This document shows, piece by piece, positions 35,009-46,647 of a DNA stretch of 64,000 bases. The DNA is from Nyssa sinensis. Its lineage: Eukaryota > Streptophyta > Magnoliopsida > Cornales > Nyssaceae. Made by a program: the position numbers and the translations under genes. The notes under the pieces were generated by a model, which had not been told where the DNA came from, made no database searches, and saw only the letters and a list, made by a program, of their open reading frames with translations. The stretch lies in contig VIRR01000552.1 of NCBI GenBank assembly GCA_008638375.1, positions 340,121 to 404,120 on the forward strand, in the 5' to 3' direction. Numbering within the stretch: position 1 is the first letter of the stretch; every line of letters begins with the position of its first letter.

Positions 35009-36069
35009 ATGGCTTCTTCTTCCAGTGTCTCAACAGTATTGCTAATGATATCTTTTCTGGGTAGTTTAATCATGGTTGTCTCAGGTGCTAATTTGTACCA
35101 AGACATTGACATTACATGGGGCGATGGCCGTGCTAAGATACTCAACAATGGGGAGCTTCTTACTCTCTCCCTTGACAAAACCTCCGGCTCAGGCTTCCAA
35201 TCTAAAAATGAATATCTATTTGGAAAGATTGATATGCAGCTCAAGCTTGTTGCAGGAAACTCTGCTGGCACTGTCACTGCATATTATGTAAGTTGCTTTG
35301 AATAACATCATCATATTTCAGCCTAAATTTTTTCCAAGCTTTGAATAACTCCTTAAATTAATGTCTAATCATTGTGTTTTTTGTTCTGCAGTTGTCATCG
35401 CAAGGCTCAACCCATGATGAAATAGACTTCGAGTTCTTGGGGAACCTCAGTGGTGACCCTTACATTCTTCACACCAATGTGTTCAGCCAAGGCAAGGGCA
35501 ACAGAGAGCAACAATTCTACCTATGGTTCGACCCAACTACAGATTTTCATACCTACTCGATCCTTTGGAATCCCGAACGCATTATGTGAGTATCCAAAAA
35601 AAAAACTAAGCTTAAATCACATTCTTCTTTCAATTTTTTACTGACTGCTTTTTGTCCCAAATTCAGATTTTCTGTAGATGGCACACCCATTAGAGAATTC
35701 AAGAATACCGAGTCAATTGGTGTTCCATACCCAAAGAATCAACCAATGAGAATATACTCGAGTTTATGGAATGCTGATGATTGGGCTACAAGGGGTGGTC
35801 TTGTCAAGACAGATTGGACAAAAGCACCCTTCACTGCTTCCTATAGGAACTTCAATGCTGATGCTTGTATTTGGTCATCTGGGGCATCTTCCTGCAGTTC
35901 AAGTTCTCCATCATCAACCTCCAGCAATAATGCATGGCTTTCCGAAGCGTTAGACTCTACCAGCCAAGAAAGGCTTCAATGGGTGCAGAAGAATTACATG
36001 ATATACAATTACTGCACGGACACAAAGAGATTTCCTCAAGGACTACCCCCAGAATGCAACATGTCCTAA
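35009..36069 (+). CDS. XTH: XTH copy 2: xyloglucan endotransglucosylase/hydrolase (intact)
   Basis: Exons 35009-35287 (279 nt), 35392-35585 (194 nt) and 35667-36069 (403 nt) join to 291 codons without a stop. The start ATG matches the aligned start of copy 1 and opens a signal peptide ([18 protein letters not shown], cleaved near VVSG). The mature enzyme has the GH16 fold: [15 protein letters not shown], catalytic [10 protein letters not shown] (first Glu nucleophile, last Glu acid/base), then the NLS glycosylation site, and the XET C-terminal domain with four cysteines ending in ECNMS. XTHs act in the apoplast, cleaving xyloglucan and transferring it to another chain during wall growth. The sequence resembles the TCH4/XTH22-26 type, but which orthologue is not assigned. 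It faces copy 1 head to head, now separated by transposons. The best candidate for a working gene here. Confidence 0.93.
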
Positions 36070-36362
36070 CTAGACAAATACCCATATTCAATGCCTTAGC
36101 GATTCAAGTTGTATTACATTCTTTTATATCTTAATTCCACAATTCAATTACTTCATTTTTTACCATTGTAATTGTTACTAAAATGAATACAAGAGATCAT
36201 CATTTTTTTAATTTGATATTTGGCCACGACCATTGTTGTTGTTCCAAATTGAATGACTAGGAACACACTAAACCTTAGGTGTGCATTATGTGCTCTGCTG
36301 GCAAGGTCGCATAAAGTGACAATTTTAAATGAAACATTTTTTTAAAAAAAAAGTATTAATAT

Positions 36363-36900
36363 AATTTTGAGAAAAATATTAAAAAGTAATTAAAATAAAT
36401 TTTTCAATCCAAAAAATTCATGATTAATTTTTTCAATCTACAATACCCAAATTAAAAACTTTTATTATAAAAAAGTCAAACGAAAAACTTTTATCTTAAA
36501 ACCGTTAAAAAATTTTACTGATTAGATTAAAACAGCCTTCAAAATATATTTAAAAAATACTAAATAATTCATTTATGCAATCCAAAAAAAAAACATAACA
36601 TTTTTTTATTTATCTAGAATGCCTAAAAAATAAATTTTCACTTCATGAAATATTATGATTTTTTTTGGATTGAAGAATTTTTTTATATACTTTTTAGTAT
36701 TTTTTTTTCTAAAATATATTTGAATGTTATTTTAGTCTCATCAGTATTATTTTTTAATGGTGTTAACAATAAAAGTTTACCGTTTGACTTTTTTGTAGCA
36801 GAAATTTTTTATTTGGGTCTTTTAGATATGAAAAATTAATCATGAACTTTTTGGATTGAAAATTTTATTTTAGCTACTTTTTAGTATTTTTTCCAATTTT
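36363..36900. mobile_element. Foldback element A (about 540 bp)
   Basis: The left arm at about 36363-36600 (ttttgagaaaaatattaaaa, then ttttcaatccaaaaaattca and aaacttttat-ttaaaac) is the imperfect reverse complement of the right arm at about 36640-36900 (tgaactttttggattgaaaa, then ctttttagtattttttcc). It carries no coding sequence. A second copy with the same two-arm plan lies at 37684-38200, and both share the central tatttatctagaatgcct. Confidence 0.8.
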
Positions 36901-37683
36901 ATTTTATTTCATATATATTATATTTATTTTTGTTATATAATACCTAATTTTTTCCAACAAGATAAAGGTGTATATTGAATAAAACACTAATAATAAAATG
37001 TTTATATGTTTTTTTAATCTAAATAGATAATAATAAAATATTAAGAATCTAATACGAATTAAATTTTTTTTCTTGGATTCTTTATTTTGTAAAATTAAAT
37101 TTTTATTAATCTTATAATTCTAATTTGATTATATTATAAATACATAAAATTTAAAGTGTTTTTGTAAAATAAGAATTTTATTAATATTATACTTCTAATT
37201 TCATTATACTATTAATATATAAAATTCTAGACATTCTTTAAAGTTTGGCCTAAAGAAGGGGGCCTGTCTACTGGATTAACAAGCAGCATTTGAGTGAGTC
37301 AACCAGAAAGGTCAGTCATTTTGTACCAACCTCCGGCGGCATGGCCATGCTCTGTGCTGCTGACCCAGGGCAACTGTATTTGAGCAACTTGCCCGCCGGT
37401 CTTGTGTTTTGCTTTCTTTTTCGTATATACCCAAAAATTTAGGAATTTAATTCTATATTGTTTTTTCATCTCGTGCAGGCAATAAGAATTTTTTAATTTA
37501 TGTAAGCATAAAAATTAAAATCTAATATTAAAACTCATTAAAAACCTCATGAGAAGTCAATATAATTTATTCTTTTTTTCTATTCAATTTTTAATATATA
37601 TAAAAATTATTAATTAAATTAAAAAAATTATATTATCAAATACGGTATTTGATATAAGATATAAATGGTCAGATTTATAATTT
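36901..37683. other. Spacer between the two foldback elements
   Basis: AT-rich. The GC-richer block 37240-37420 looks like older single-copy sequence with no recognisable ORF. Otherwise nothing was seen. Confidence 0.5.
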
Positions 37684-38200
37684 TTTTTGGAAAAATACTA
37701 AAAAGTCTATAAAATAAATTTTTTAATCCAAAAAGTCGATAATATATTTTTTCTATTGAAAAGATCCCAAAAAGAAATTTTTAATACAAAAAAAAATCCA
37801 ATTGTTAACTTCCATCTTAACACCGTGAAAAAATATTATAAAATAGACCAAAAAATACTAAATAATAGATGCAACAAATTTTTCAATCCAAAAAAAAAAA
37901 AACATAACATTTTTTTATTTATCTAGAATGCCTAAAAATAAATTTTTACTTTATAAAATATTATGATTTTTTTTTTATTGAAAAATTCATTTTATATATT
38001 TTTTAAAAAAAATATATCTTGAAGGTTATTTTATTATAATCAGTAGTATTTTTTAACGGTGTTTAGATGAAAGTTAACAATTGAATTTTTTTTGTATTAA
38101 AAGTTTCTTTTTTTGTCTTTCTAGATTACAAAAAAAACGTATCATAGATTTTTTGGATTGAAAGTTTTATTTTAGGAACTTTTAATATTTTTCCTAATTT
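37684..38200. mobile_element. Foldback element B (about 520 bp)
   Basis: Same family as 36363-36900. The left arm (ttggaaaaatactaaaaagt, then tttaatccaaaaagtc) pairs with the right arm (gattttttggattgaaag, then aacttttaatatttttcc). The centre holds the same atttatctagaatgcct landmark. The two copies are clearly diverged. Confidence 0.8.
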
Positions 38201-38374
38201 ATTTTTCTTGAACTTAGTCATTTATGAGACTTTTTATCTTAGAATTTTATGTGATTTAGACTCTTCACTAGATTATAGAGTTGTACAAAATTTAGTACCT
38301 TCTCTTACAAGTTAGGCCTAAAGCGATTATTTTTCTTGTTTAATGACATAATTGGTCCAGATTGTACGTAACAC

Positions 38375-39130
38375 CGTAACAGGATACTGGATAAAAAGAG
38401 TATGCTAGCTTCGGAAAAATTGGACTGCATAATGTGCTTGAAGGATCAATCTGATGCTAAAATTACAGTGATGAAATGGTTTAAGATTTTGCAAACTTAA
38501 ATATATGACCATATGTCGTCACTAATGTATCAAATGATTAGTCAAAAAAACCTAATTGAATTTACTTTGTATATTCATTTTTATTTCCATTGTATATTTT
38601 ACTTTGTATTTACAATAGCCAAATGACCTTTCTATATTTACATTGTCCTTCATTTATATTTATGTCTATTGTAATTTTTTATTTTTATTTTTTTTGTAAT
38701 TGTATTTACTTTAATTTCATTGCATTTTAAATTATTCTTGAAAATTTTTAATTTTATTTCCTATCAGTAATTATGTAATTTTTTGTTGTATTCAAAGGCA
38801 TCATTTATATTTCATTAAAAATATAAATAAATAAATAAAAAGAGCACAAAGTAACCCCAAAAAAGAACATAAAGATAAACTAACAACCAACTGACTAATA
38901 ATAATAATATAAAAAATGAACAAAAAATAAAGAAAACTACAAGTCGTAAAAACTCAACAACAAAAAAACTACAACTAAAAAAATTACAAAACAAACAAAG
39001 CAAATAACAAAATAAAATCAATGAAAACTATGTTTGCAAAAAAGTAAATAAAATTATATAACAATCATAAGTCGTACTAGTTTAAATAAATAACCAAAAT
39101 TAGATTATATTGAAAAGAAAACTAAAAAGA
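38375..39130. repeat. Mosaic of blocks duplicated from 14.8 kb and 19.5-20.7 kb
   Basis: The block 38375-38590 matches 14815-15000 directly, 38608-38825 matches 20449-20690 directly, and 38815-39130 matches 19460-19827 in inverse orientation. The reverse ORF 38815-39021 is low-complexity and not a gene. Confidence 0.55.
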
Positions 39131-39539
39131 AATTTAAATAAAAGGAGTTGTGTGGTGTGTCAATGGGTTACAGTAGTTTTTTTTTGCTTTTCTGAGTTAT
39201 TTGAAACAAATTGTAAATTATTTTAGAGTTCATGCTTGATTTATTTTAGAGTAGAGTTATTTTATTTTTTGACCTGAAATAAAGTTCATGCTTAATTTAT
39301 TTTAGAGTAGAGTTATTTTATTTTTTGACCTGAAATGTTTTTAACGAGTTGACACGAACTAATTTTAAAATATTACTCTGATATCATTAATATGAACTGA
39401 CCGTGAACCATTTGCCTCCGCCACTTTCTGGATTGTGTCTATCGTGTTCCAAGTTCGACCTCTCTCTCTCTATCAATCTCTCTCTTCCAGAATGTTGATT
39501 CTCATCTCCGTCTCTCCTCTTCAAGAAGAGGCTGCAGAG

Positions 39540-40330
39540 GTTGGGAGTCATTACTTTTTGGAAGAAAAAGATAAAAATGTTTGTTGTTTTAAAGAAAAGA
39601 TAGCAAGAACGATTGTCATTTCTACAAACGGCGTCAAACTGATGTTACTATTTTTTATCAGAGGGGCCTCCCGTCTTTCGCTACTTGTCAAGAACTCAGG
39701 ATCAGAGAGTCATCGGGTAGGCTCCGATGGTAGCCGCTCCGATGATAAAGTCAGTAAATAGAAAGAGACTGTAATTGAAAAGAATAATTGAACATAAATT
39801 GAAAGCGTAACTTATAATCTTATTTATAAGTTGCAAATATCCTAAATTGAGTAGGATTAGGAACCATAAGAGTAGGGATTCGTAGATATCTGAAGATAGC
39901 AGTTGGCATATTGAACTTTGTTTCCTTATTCTGAAGTCGGTAGGATATGGAAGACGGTGACCAATTCAAAACCCCTTTTTGTAGATACTTTGGTTTCCTT
40001 ACCACAAAGTTTATAAAGAACAGATCGGTACCCCATCTATTCTGGAGGCAGGGCTGGAGGTGGCACACTATTCTGAATAATATACCACTAAACCCCCCGT
40101 GTCTGTTTGATCTAGATACAACAATCTTCTGTGATCTGTACTCTAAAGAACTCTGTATATACACGTGTCATGCCTTAAATAAATCTATCACTTTATGGTA
40201 TGTCAGTATTTATATAACTTATGCCTTATTTTTCAACTCATTTAGCAGTGCCTTTTTGATTATTCTACATTTAAAGAAGAAGCAAAGAGCATCCTGGAAG
40301 AAGGAAAGATAGAAGAATTAGAATGACATA
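39540..40330 (-). mobile_element. Tat-like LTR remnant, minus orientation
   Basis: On the minus strand, an LTR end (gtaacatca) at 39640 is followed by a primer-site-like tttgacgccgtttgtagaaa and then gacaatcgttcttgcta. The last string is also found just after the primer site of the Tat element at 20857. Further into the LTR, atcggagcggctacc is shared with that LTR (near 21336). Only one copy of the 113-bp unit is present. The LTR start (right border about 40200-40330) and target duplication were not found. Confidence 0.62.
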
Positions 40331-41630
40331 AATTAAAGGAGAAAATCAACTTACCTAACTAAAGTTGAAGGTGTTCTCCCTCTTTTTTGGACATTGTTAG
40401 ACCCACGCCAATTATTGTCTAAAATTTTACTCCAATTCCTATCAGGCTTGACTAAAAAAAAATCAATTTTTTGAATCATCGATTTTCAATGATAAAACAG
40501 AGAAATTGTAAAATTTTACAGACTATAAAACTTTGCAACTTCACAACTGCTTAATTTTTTAATCACCATGATTGAGATTTTGATATATATTTTTTATAAA
40601 CTTATACTACCATGGAAGTATCTTTTGACCATCCAACATGTGAATCAAAATCTCAAAAAAATTAATAACAATTGAGATTTTTTTCGTTTATTTCACTTTC
40701 TCGCTATGATGAAATTTTACAGTTTTTGAGTTTTTTTTTTTAAATTTCATATTTAATATGAATCTTTTTTGATAGATTTGAATTTTTGGAATCCAAATAT
40801 ATAAATTTGATTAAAGATAGAATTATAAAATACAAGTTATTGCATTTTAAAGTTTTGCAAATTTTTGTTTGGGTTTGTTCTAACTTTCACTTTTTTAGGA
40901 ATATTTTCAACATTAAATAATTAAAGAACCTCGTGGATTAATGTTTTTAGGAGTGAACCTAGTGATAATTTTCATTTCTTTCATGAATATTTTAGGAGTG
41001 ATCCTTTTTTTTCCTCCTTGGGCTAGCCTGTCATCCATTAGTGTTGTGTGGGCCTAACCTATTGGAATGAATGGACTTCTCTTTCAATGGTTGTGGCACG
41101 CTAGACAAGCTCATTTGACATCTCTAAACAAGAATAAATAGAAAAAAAAAAAAAAAAAAGTTAATTTATATTTTGTAAACATGACTACTCCAAGTAAGTA
41201 GGGACGAGACTATGACAATTTTATTTTACAAAATATTCAATTACAATTTAAAATTAAAGAAGGACAAAAATTTGACATTAATTGATAATAGTTTTTATAA
41301 ATAATTAAATTCATTGATATAAATGGATTTGCCAATTATACAAAAAGTCTAATTAAATAAGGAGATTCTTAAAAAAAAAAAATTAGGTTATACAAAAAAA
41401 TTTCAAAAGTCCCATAAAAGTTTTATTGAAAGATTGTAATGAAATTAAAATAAGGGTAAGACGTGAAATAACTTAGATTAGTGAACAGAAATATAAATTA
41501 AAATGGTATGTGTAAAAAAAAAATAATTAAAAAAAAAAGTGTAAAAAAATTTCTAACAAAATAAAATTGAAGTTTGCCTACGTTGCTAGGAGGTTAGTTC
41601 CCCCTTTATATATTTGAACAACCATTATAT
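40331..41630. other. AT-rich intergenic stretch
   Basis: No gene or bounded repeat was recognised. It contains several A- and T-runs. Confidence 0.5.
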
Positions 41631-41646
41631 ATATATATATATATAT

Positions 41647-41720
<74 letters not shown>
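41625..41720. repeat. (AT)n(GA)n microsatellite
   Basis: An AT tract flows into an about 65-bp GA tract immediately upstream of the copy 3 promoter block. Confidence 0.9.
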
Positions 41721-41725
<5 letters not shown>

Positions 41726-41734
41726 TAAACAGGG

Positions 41735-41921
41735 TGCGAGCTATAAGTGGGGACTGACCCAGCCGAGGATATGGATGCCACCTAGTAAGAAGCAGCTATG
41801 CAGCTTCTTTTAAAGACTATCCTAAAGAACCGCGTTGGGTGGCTAACCCACTATTATCATTATGCCATTCATTCACGACGGTGCCGCGGCTTGGTTCAGT
41901 ACTCAGTAGACAGATATATAA
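41735..41921 (+). promoter_or_regulatory. Displaced upstream promoter block of XTH copy 3
   Basis: agaagcagctatgcagctt, then gactatcctaaagaaccgc, gtggctaacccac and gacggtgccgcgg match the copy 1 and copy 2 upstream blocks. It ends at the distal TATA-like cagatatataa, where the Harbinger element is inserted. The downstream half of the promoter resumes at 46513. The block is thus 4.6 kb from where it would sit in the paralogues. Confidence 0.7.
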
Positions 41922-42499
41922 GAGCAACTCCAACGGGAAGTTGCATCCGGGATGGCAAACGTTTAACTGCCGGTAACGGCTAAAATGCCACCCCAAATTC
42001 AAAAATCTTTCACTCCAACGGAGGTTGGATCAGGGGTTGAAAAATGCAAACTCTGGTCTTGGAGTGGCAATTTTCCAAACCCTGGAGAGAGAAAAGATGA
42101 GTTTGCAAAGAGCCGTTCTGGCACAAAGAGCCGTTCTGGCACAAAGTTCCGATTTCACTATTCATCCCAACGGCTCTATTCAACCCATATTCAACCCAAA
42201 AATTCTTAATAAATACAAAGATTTTGAAAGAGAAACTTACAAATTTTGCCGAAAAATTTTGCCGTAAAATCGGTTGTCTTCAATTGCCGTGAATATTGAA
42301 ATACTGTAAATTTTCTGCTCCTCTTGATTTTTCTTCAAACCTTAATGCTTGATAATGGCAGATCTAAAAAAGGAGGTAAGCGATAATGGCAGATCTGATA
42401 AGGAGGAGTTGCAAGAGGGAGAACGAAGGAGAAGGCAGGGGAAAAACCAGAGAAGTTCTCTGTGCCTTTTTTCCCTGTACATATATTGAAGGCTTCTTT

Positions 42500-42546
<47 letters not shown>

Positions 42547-42549
42547 ATT

Positions 42550-43260
42550 TTAATTTAAAATAAATGTTTTTATTTTAGTTAATTGTTAGAATTTAAATTA
42601 AATTAATTTTTGTAATTTAAATTGAATGTTTTAATTTTAGTTTTTTTTTTTTTTGGTTAATTTAGGGTGAATTTATTTATTTAGTTAATTTTTATAATTG
42701 AAGAAGGTTGAAATATTTTAGTTAATTGTTATTTAGAATTTAAATTGGTTTTTTAATTAAATTAATTTTTGTAATTTAAATTGAATGTTTTAATTTTAGT
42801 TTATTTATTTATTTTTGTTAATTTAGGGTGAATTTATTTATTTAGCTAATTTTTATAATTGTAGAGGGTTGAAATATTTTAGTTAATTGTTATTTAGAAT
42901 TTAAATTGGTTTTTTAATTAAATTAATTTTTGTAATTTAAATTGAATGTTTTAATTTTAGTTTATTTATTTATTTTTGTTAATTTAGGGTGAATTTATTT
43001 ATTTAGCTAATTTTTATAATTGTAGAGGGTTGAAATATTTTAGTTAATTGTTATTTAGAATTTAAATTGGTTTTTTAATTAAATTAATTTTTGTAATTTA
43101 AATTGAATGTTTTAATTTTAGTTTATTTATTTCTTTTTGTTAATTTAGGGTGAATTTATTTATTTAGCTAATTTTTATAATTGTAGAAGGTTGAAATATT
43201 TTAGTTAATTGTTATTTAGAATTAAAATTGGTTTTTTAATTAAGGGTGAATTTATTTATT
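42550..43260. repeat. 161-bp tandem repeat array in the Harbinger element
   Basis: Four to five units. The tagggtgaattta landmark occurs at 42663, 42824, 42985 and 43146, a constant 161-bp step. The sequence is AT-rich and non-coding, and lies upstream of the accessory gene. Confidence 0.9.
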
Positions 43261-43317
43261 TTGTAATTGATTATTTTATGCTCATTCTTTAAATTGATTA
43301 TAATTATTTTTTTGTAG

Positions 43318-44372
43318 ATGGATTCGCAATTTGACGCTTATTTCACTGATTTGCTTATGAATGACACCGATGTATATGATGATGCTATACAGACCAATCC
43401 TACAGTATTGGCGCCAGTACAAAATGAAGCCGTTTCAAAAGTGAAAAAATCGCAAAGGACAAAAAACTTCTCTCAAGAAGAAGATAAATTAATTGTGTCT
43501 ACGTGGCTTAACACGAGTAAAGATGCAATTACTGGGAATGAACAACAAGGTGGTGCTTTCTGACATAGAATATTGAAATACTTTGAACTTCATGGAGGCA
43601 ATCAAGAAGACCGTTCGCAAGCTTCTATTAAAAGCCGTTGGACTGATATAAATGCAAAATGCGGCAAATTTGTTGGTTTTTATAGTCAAATTGAAAGATT
43701 GCGACAAAGTGGACACACCGAGCAAAATAATGAAATGATTGAATTTTTTTTAGATAGACGCTACTATGATTTGATATTTGAACTATCGACTAAATGATTT
43801 CATATGTTTTTCAGATTGACGAAGCAAAAGAAATGTTTGCTAAGATCATTGGAAGACCATTTCAATACGAGCATTGTTGGAATATATTGAAAATGGAGCG
43901 AAAATGGACTGATAATCTCACCAGCAATAAGAGAGCAAAAACTCATTCAACTGATAGTCCTGCTGAATCAAATCATGTTGAATCTTGCTATTCAACTCCA
44001 TATTTAGGGGATGACACTGAACCCTCGTCCACTCCCAACCTTGATAGGCCATTAGGCAGAAAGGCTTCGAAGAAACAACTTAAAAACAAAGAGAAGCAAA
44101 CCGGTTTTGAAGCATCACTAGATCATCACCACTGGAATCAAAGAATGGAAGTGGAACGACAAAAAGTTGCTCAAAAGGAGATAGCATTGGAGCAACATCG
44201 TAAACAGTTAAAAATTGAAGAAAGGCAGAATGAAATTGAAGAAAAGCAGAATAAATGGCAGAAAGAAATGAAAATCATGGAAACTGACACTACTGGCATG
44301 GACCCAATTTCTGCATCATATTGGAATAACCTTAAGATAGAGATTATGAACAAGCGGAGTTTTAATTTTTAG
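43318..44372 (+). pseudogene. Harbinger accessory (Myb/SANT-like) protein, one nonsense codon
   Basis: The first exon starts at ATG 43318 and contains the trihelix/SANT-like pattern (KNFSQEEDKLIVSTWLNTS, then SIKSRWTDINAKC). TGA at 43561-43563 sits where Trp is expected between GGAF and HRI. After 43725 the frame runs into probable intron, with an acceptor tttttcag at 43807-43814. The second exon 43815-44372 reads IDEAKEMFAKIIGRPFQYEH, then a Lys/Ser-rich linker and a long Glu/Lys/Gln coiled coil, as in the NAM-associated C-terminal family. In Pong/Harbinger elements this protein binds DNA and helps the transposase into the nucleus. The stop may be a real mutation or a base error. Confidence 0.82.
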
Positions 44373-44658
44373 TCGTTATTTATTATGTTGCTATTATTTT
44401 TTACTTTTTAGTCATTATTTAATGAGTTTGCTATTATTTATGAAAATCTATGTATTAAGTTTGATTGCTATGAAAGTACTTGTGAAATTGAAAATACAAC
44501 TTGAAATTGAAATTGAAATTGAAATTGAAATTGAAAATGAAAATACAACTTGAAATTGAAATTGAAAATACAACTTGAAATTGAAATTGGAATTGAAAAT
44601 ACAACTTGAAATTGAAATTGGAATTGAAAATTCCACTTTGAAATTGAAATTGAAAAAA

Positions 44659-45939
44659 TTATTCTTCACCATGTCGTTCCCACAAATGCTCGATAAGATC
44701 TGACTGCAGTTGAGAATGAGTTGCACTGTCCCTGATCTGACAATGGGTTTGCATGAAGTCTTCCAATTCTGGTGTATACGCATGCGACACTTCTACAGGC
44801 GGATTTGCATCACTTCCATCAAAGTCATTGTTACCAATATCTCCTTCATCCTCAATGACCATATTATGCATTATTATGCACGCTTTCATAATATTTGCAA
44901 GTGTTTCTTCATCCCAAAAGCGTGCTGGTCCACACACAATTGCAAAACGGGCTTGAAGTACCCCAAATGCCCGCTCTACATCTTTTCTTGCCGACTCTTG
45001 TGCTTTAGCAAAATGTTTTTTTTTCAGACCTTGTGGACAGGGAATTGTTTTTACAAATGTCGACCAATTAGGATAAATACCATCGGCTAGATAATATCCC
45101 ATTGTATACTCATGGCCATTAATTGTATAGTTTACTGGAGGAGCATGACCATTTGCTAATAATGCAAAAACAGGGGACCTATCTAGAACATTTATGTCAT
45201 TCAGCGAACCAGGAAGCCCAAAGAATGCATGCCATATCCAAAGATCTTGAGAAGCCACAGCTTCCAAAATGATTGTTGGTTCGTGACAATGACCAGTATA
45301 CATACCTTGCCATGCGGTTGGACAATTTTTCCACTTCCAATGCATGCAATCAATACTTCCTAACATGCCGGGAAAGCCACGTTGTTCCCCCATCTGTAGC
45401 AATCGAGCAATATCCACAGAATTTGGTGACCTCAGGTAATGGTCGCCAAACACTGCAATAATAGCTTTCACAAACCTTCTCAGACTCTGTATGGCAGTGC
45501 TTTCTCCAATTCTGATGTATTCATCCACAGAATCTGCCGGTGTTCCGTAAGCAAGAATTCTATAAGCAGCTGTTATCTTCTGAAAGGATGACAAACCGAG
45601 AACTCCAACAGCATCTGTTGTTTGGATGAAGTATGGATCGTGTTGTTCAACCTCATTTACAATTCGGAGAAAAAGAGTACGACTCATTCGGAACCTCCTT
45701 CGGAAAAAACCTTCATATATACAAGGGGTAGCAAAATAGTCACGGTAGAGTCTTTCGTGACCTTCAATTCTACCACGATTAACTATTCTGTGGCCTGGAA
45801 CGGAACCACGATGCCTTCTTATCCGTCCCTGACTAGACCCTTCTGACCTTCTGGTTGCAGCATACAACATATCCAAATCATCATTATCTTCTTCCTCAAT
45901 ATTGAGGATCTCTCCTAAAATATTAGGATAGCGATTCAT
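44659..45939 (-). CDS. Harbinger transposase (DDE nuclease), full length
   Basis: A single uninterrupted 426-codon ORF on the minus strand. N-terminal acidic region, then FFRRRFRMSRTLFLRIVNEV and FQKITAAYRILAYGTPADS. The DDE catalytic region follows: LGSIDCMHWKWKNCP (first Asp), PGSLNDINVLDRSPVF (second Asp) and ARKDVERAFGVLQARF (Glu). It ends with a typical EFDG-type tail replaced by SHAYTPELEDFMQTHCQI. This is the 'Plant transposon protein' family of PIF/Harbinger/Pong elements. The enzyme cuts at the terminal inverted repeats and inserts at TTA/TAA. It converges with the accessory gene; the two stops are about 290 bp apart. Codons and catalytic residues look intact, so the element might be recently active or mobilisable if a partner accessory protein exists. 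Confidence 0.93.
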   Translation of the reverse strand: MNRYPNILGEILNIEEEDNDDLDMLYAATRRSEGSSQGRIRRHRGSVPGHRIVNRGRIEGHERLYRDYFATPCIYEGFFRRRFRMSRTLFLRIVNEVEQHDPYFIQTTDAVGVLGLSSFQKITAAYRILAYGTPADSVDEYIRIGESTAIQSLRRFVKAIIAVFGDHYLRSPNSVDIARLLQMGEQRGFPGMLGSIDCMHWKWKNCPTAWQGMYTGHCHEPTIILEAVASQDLWIWHAFFGLPGSLNDINVLDRSPVFALLANGHAPPVNYTINGHEYTMGYYLADGIYPNWSTFVKTIPCPQGLKKKHFAKAQESARKDVERAFGVLQARFAIVCGPARFWDEETLANIMKACIIMHNMVIEDEGDIGNNDFDGSDANPPVEVSHAYTPELEDFMQTHCQIRDSATHSQLQSDLIEHLWERHGEE

Positions 45940-46647
45940 TCTGATTGATGAATGAAAATATGAAAGGATAAATAGTCAAAGAGAAAGGAGATATTGAATT
46001 TATAGAGAGAATGTAATATAGATGGATGAAAACATGAGAAAAATGATCATATTTATAGACGAATTTTACTTTTTTGAATTTTTATTTTGGCGGTTAAATT
46101 TTCAAATTTGAATTTCAACAGTTGAATTTTGAAATTTGAAATTTGAATTTCGGCAGCCAAAAATTGAAATTTGAAATTCAAAATTTGAAATTTGAATTTT
46201 GAATTCGAAATTCGAAATTCGAAATTGGCAATTTAGAATTTGAAATTTGAAATTTGAAATTTGAAATTTGAATTTGAAATTGAAATTTGAAATTTGAAAT
46301 TTGAAATTTTGACTATAAAAATATATCCGTTAAATTGTGATCGTTATGTTTAATTATATTTTTTAATAAAAAATATTAAAATATTGAAATGGCACCCCAT
46401 TTTAGCACCTGCCATTGGAGTAGATTTATAATTCAGGGGTGCCAAAACACTGTTCAAGGTTGTAAATGAGTGATTTGGCACCCCAAAATGCAACTCCCCC
46501 TTGGAGTTGCTCTAATATATGTAAATTCCTTGTTTATGCCAACCAACCAGATGTTTTACAACCACACTCCAACGTCACCCCATTTCCCACTTTCCTCCAT
46601 TGCTTCCCTCTTCAAAATATTTTGCTCCCACTTTACAGTCACCACTG

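Larger units (their letters stand above)
41922..46512. mobile_element. PIF/Harbinger (Pong-like) DNA transposon
   Basis: A 4591-bp element with terminal inverted repeats gagcaactccaa-ggg-agttgcat and a 3-bp target duplication TAA (41919-41921, 46513-46515), the target preference of PIF/Harbinger. It encodes a Myb/SANT-like accessory protein on the plus strand (43318-44372) and a transposase on the minus strand (44659-45939), converging. It also holds a 161-bp tandem array (42550-43260), a (TA)n tract (42506-42540) and simple repeats based on gaaatt and aaatttg (44480-44655, 46110-46310). The transposase is uninterrupted; the accessory gene has one stop. Confidence 0.93.

Noticed and set aside
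38815..39021. 68-codon Phe/Leu-rich ORF on the minus strand
   Set aside because: Low-complexity translation of an AT-rich block that is duplicated, without conserved frame, at 19.5-19.8 kb.
44710..45846. Plus-strand ORFs opposite the Harbinger transposase
   Set aside because: Shadows of the minus-strand transposase, which has intact DDE motifs.
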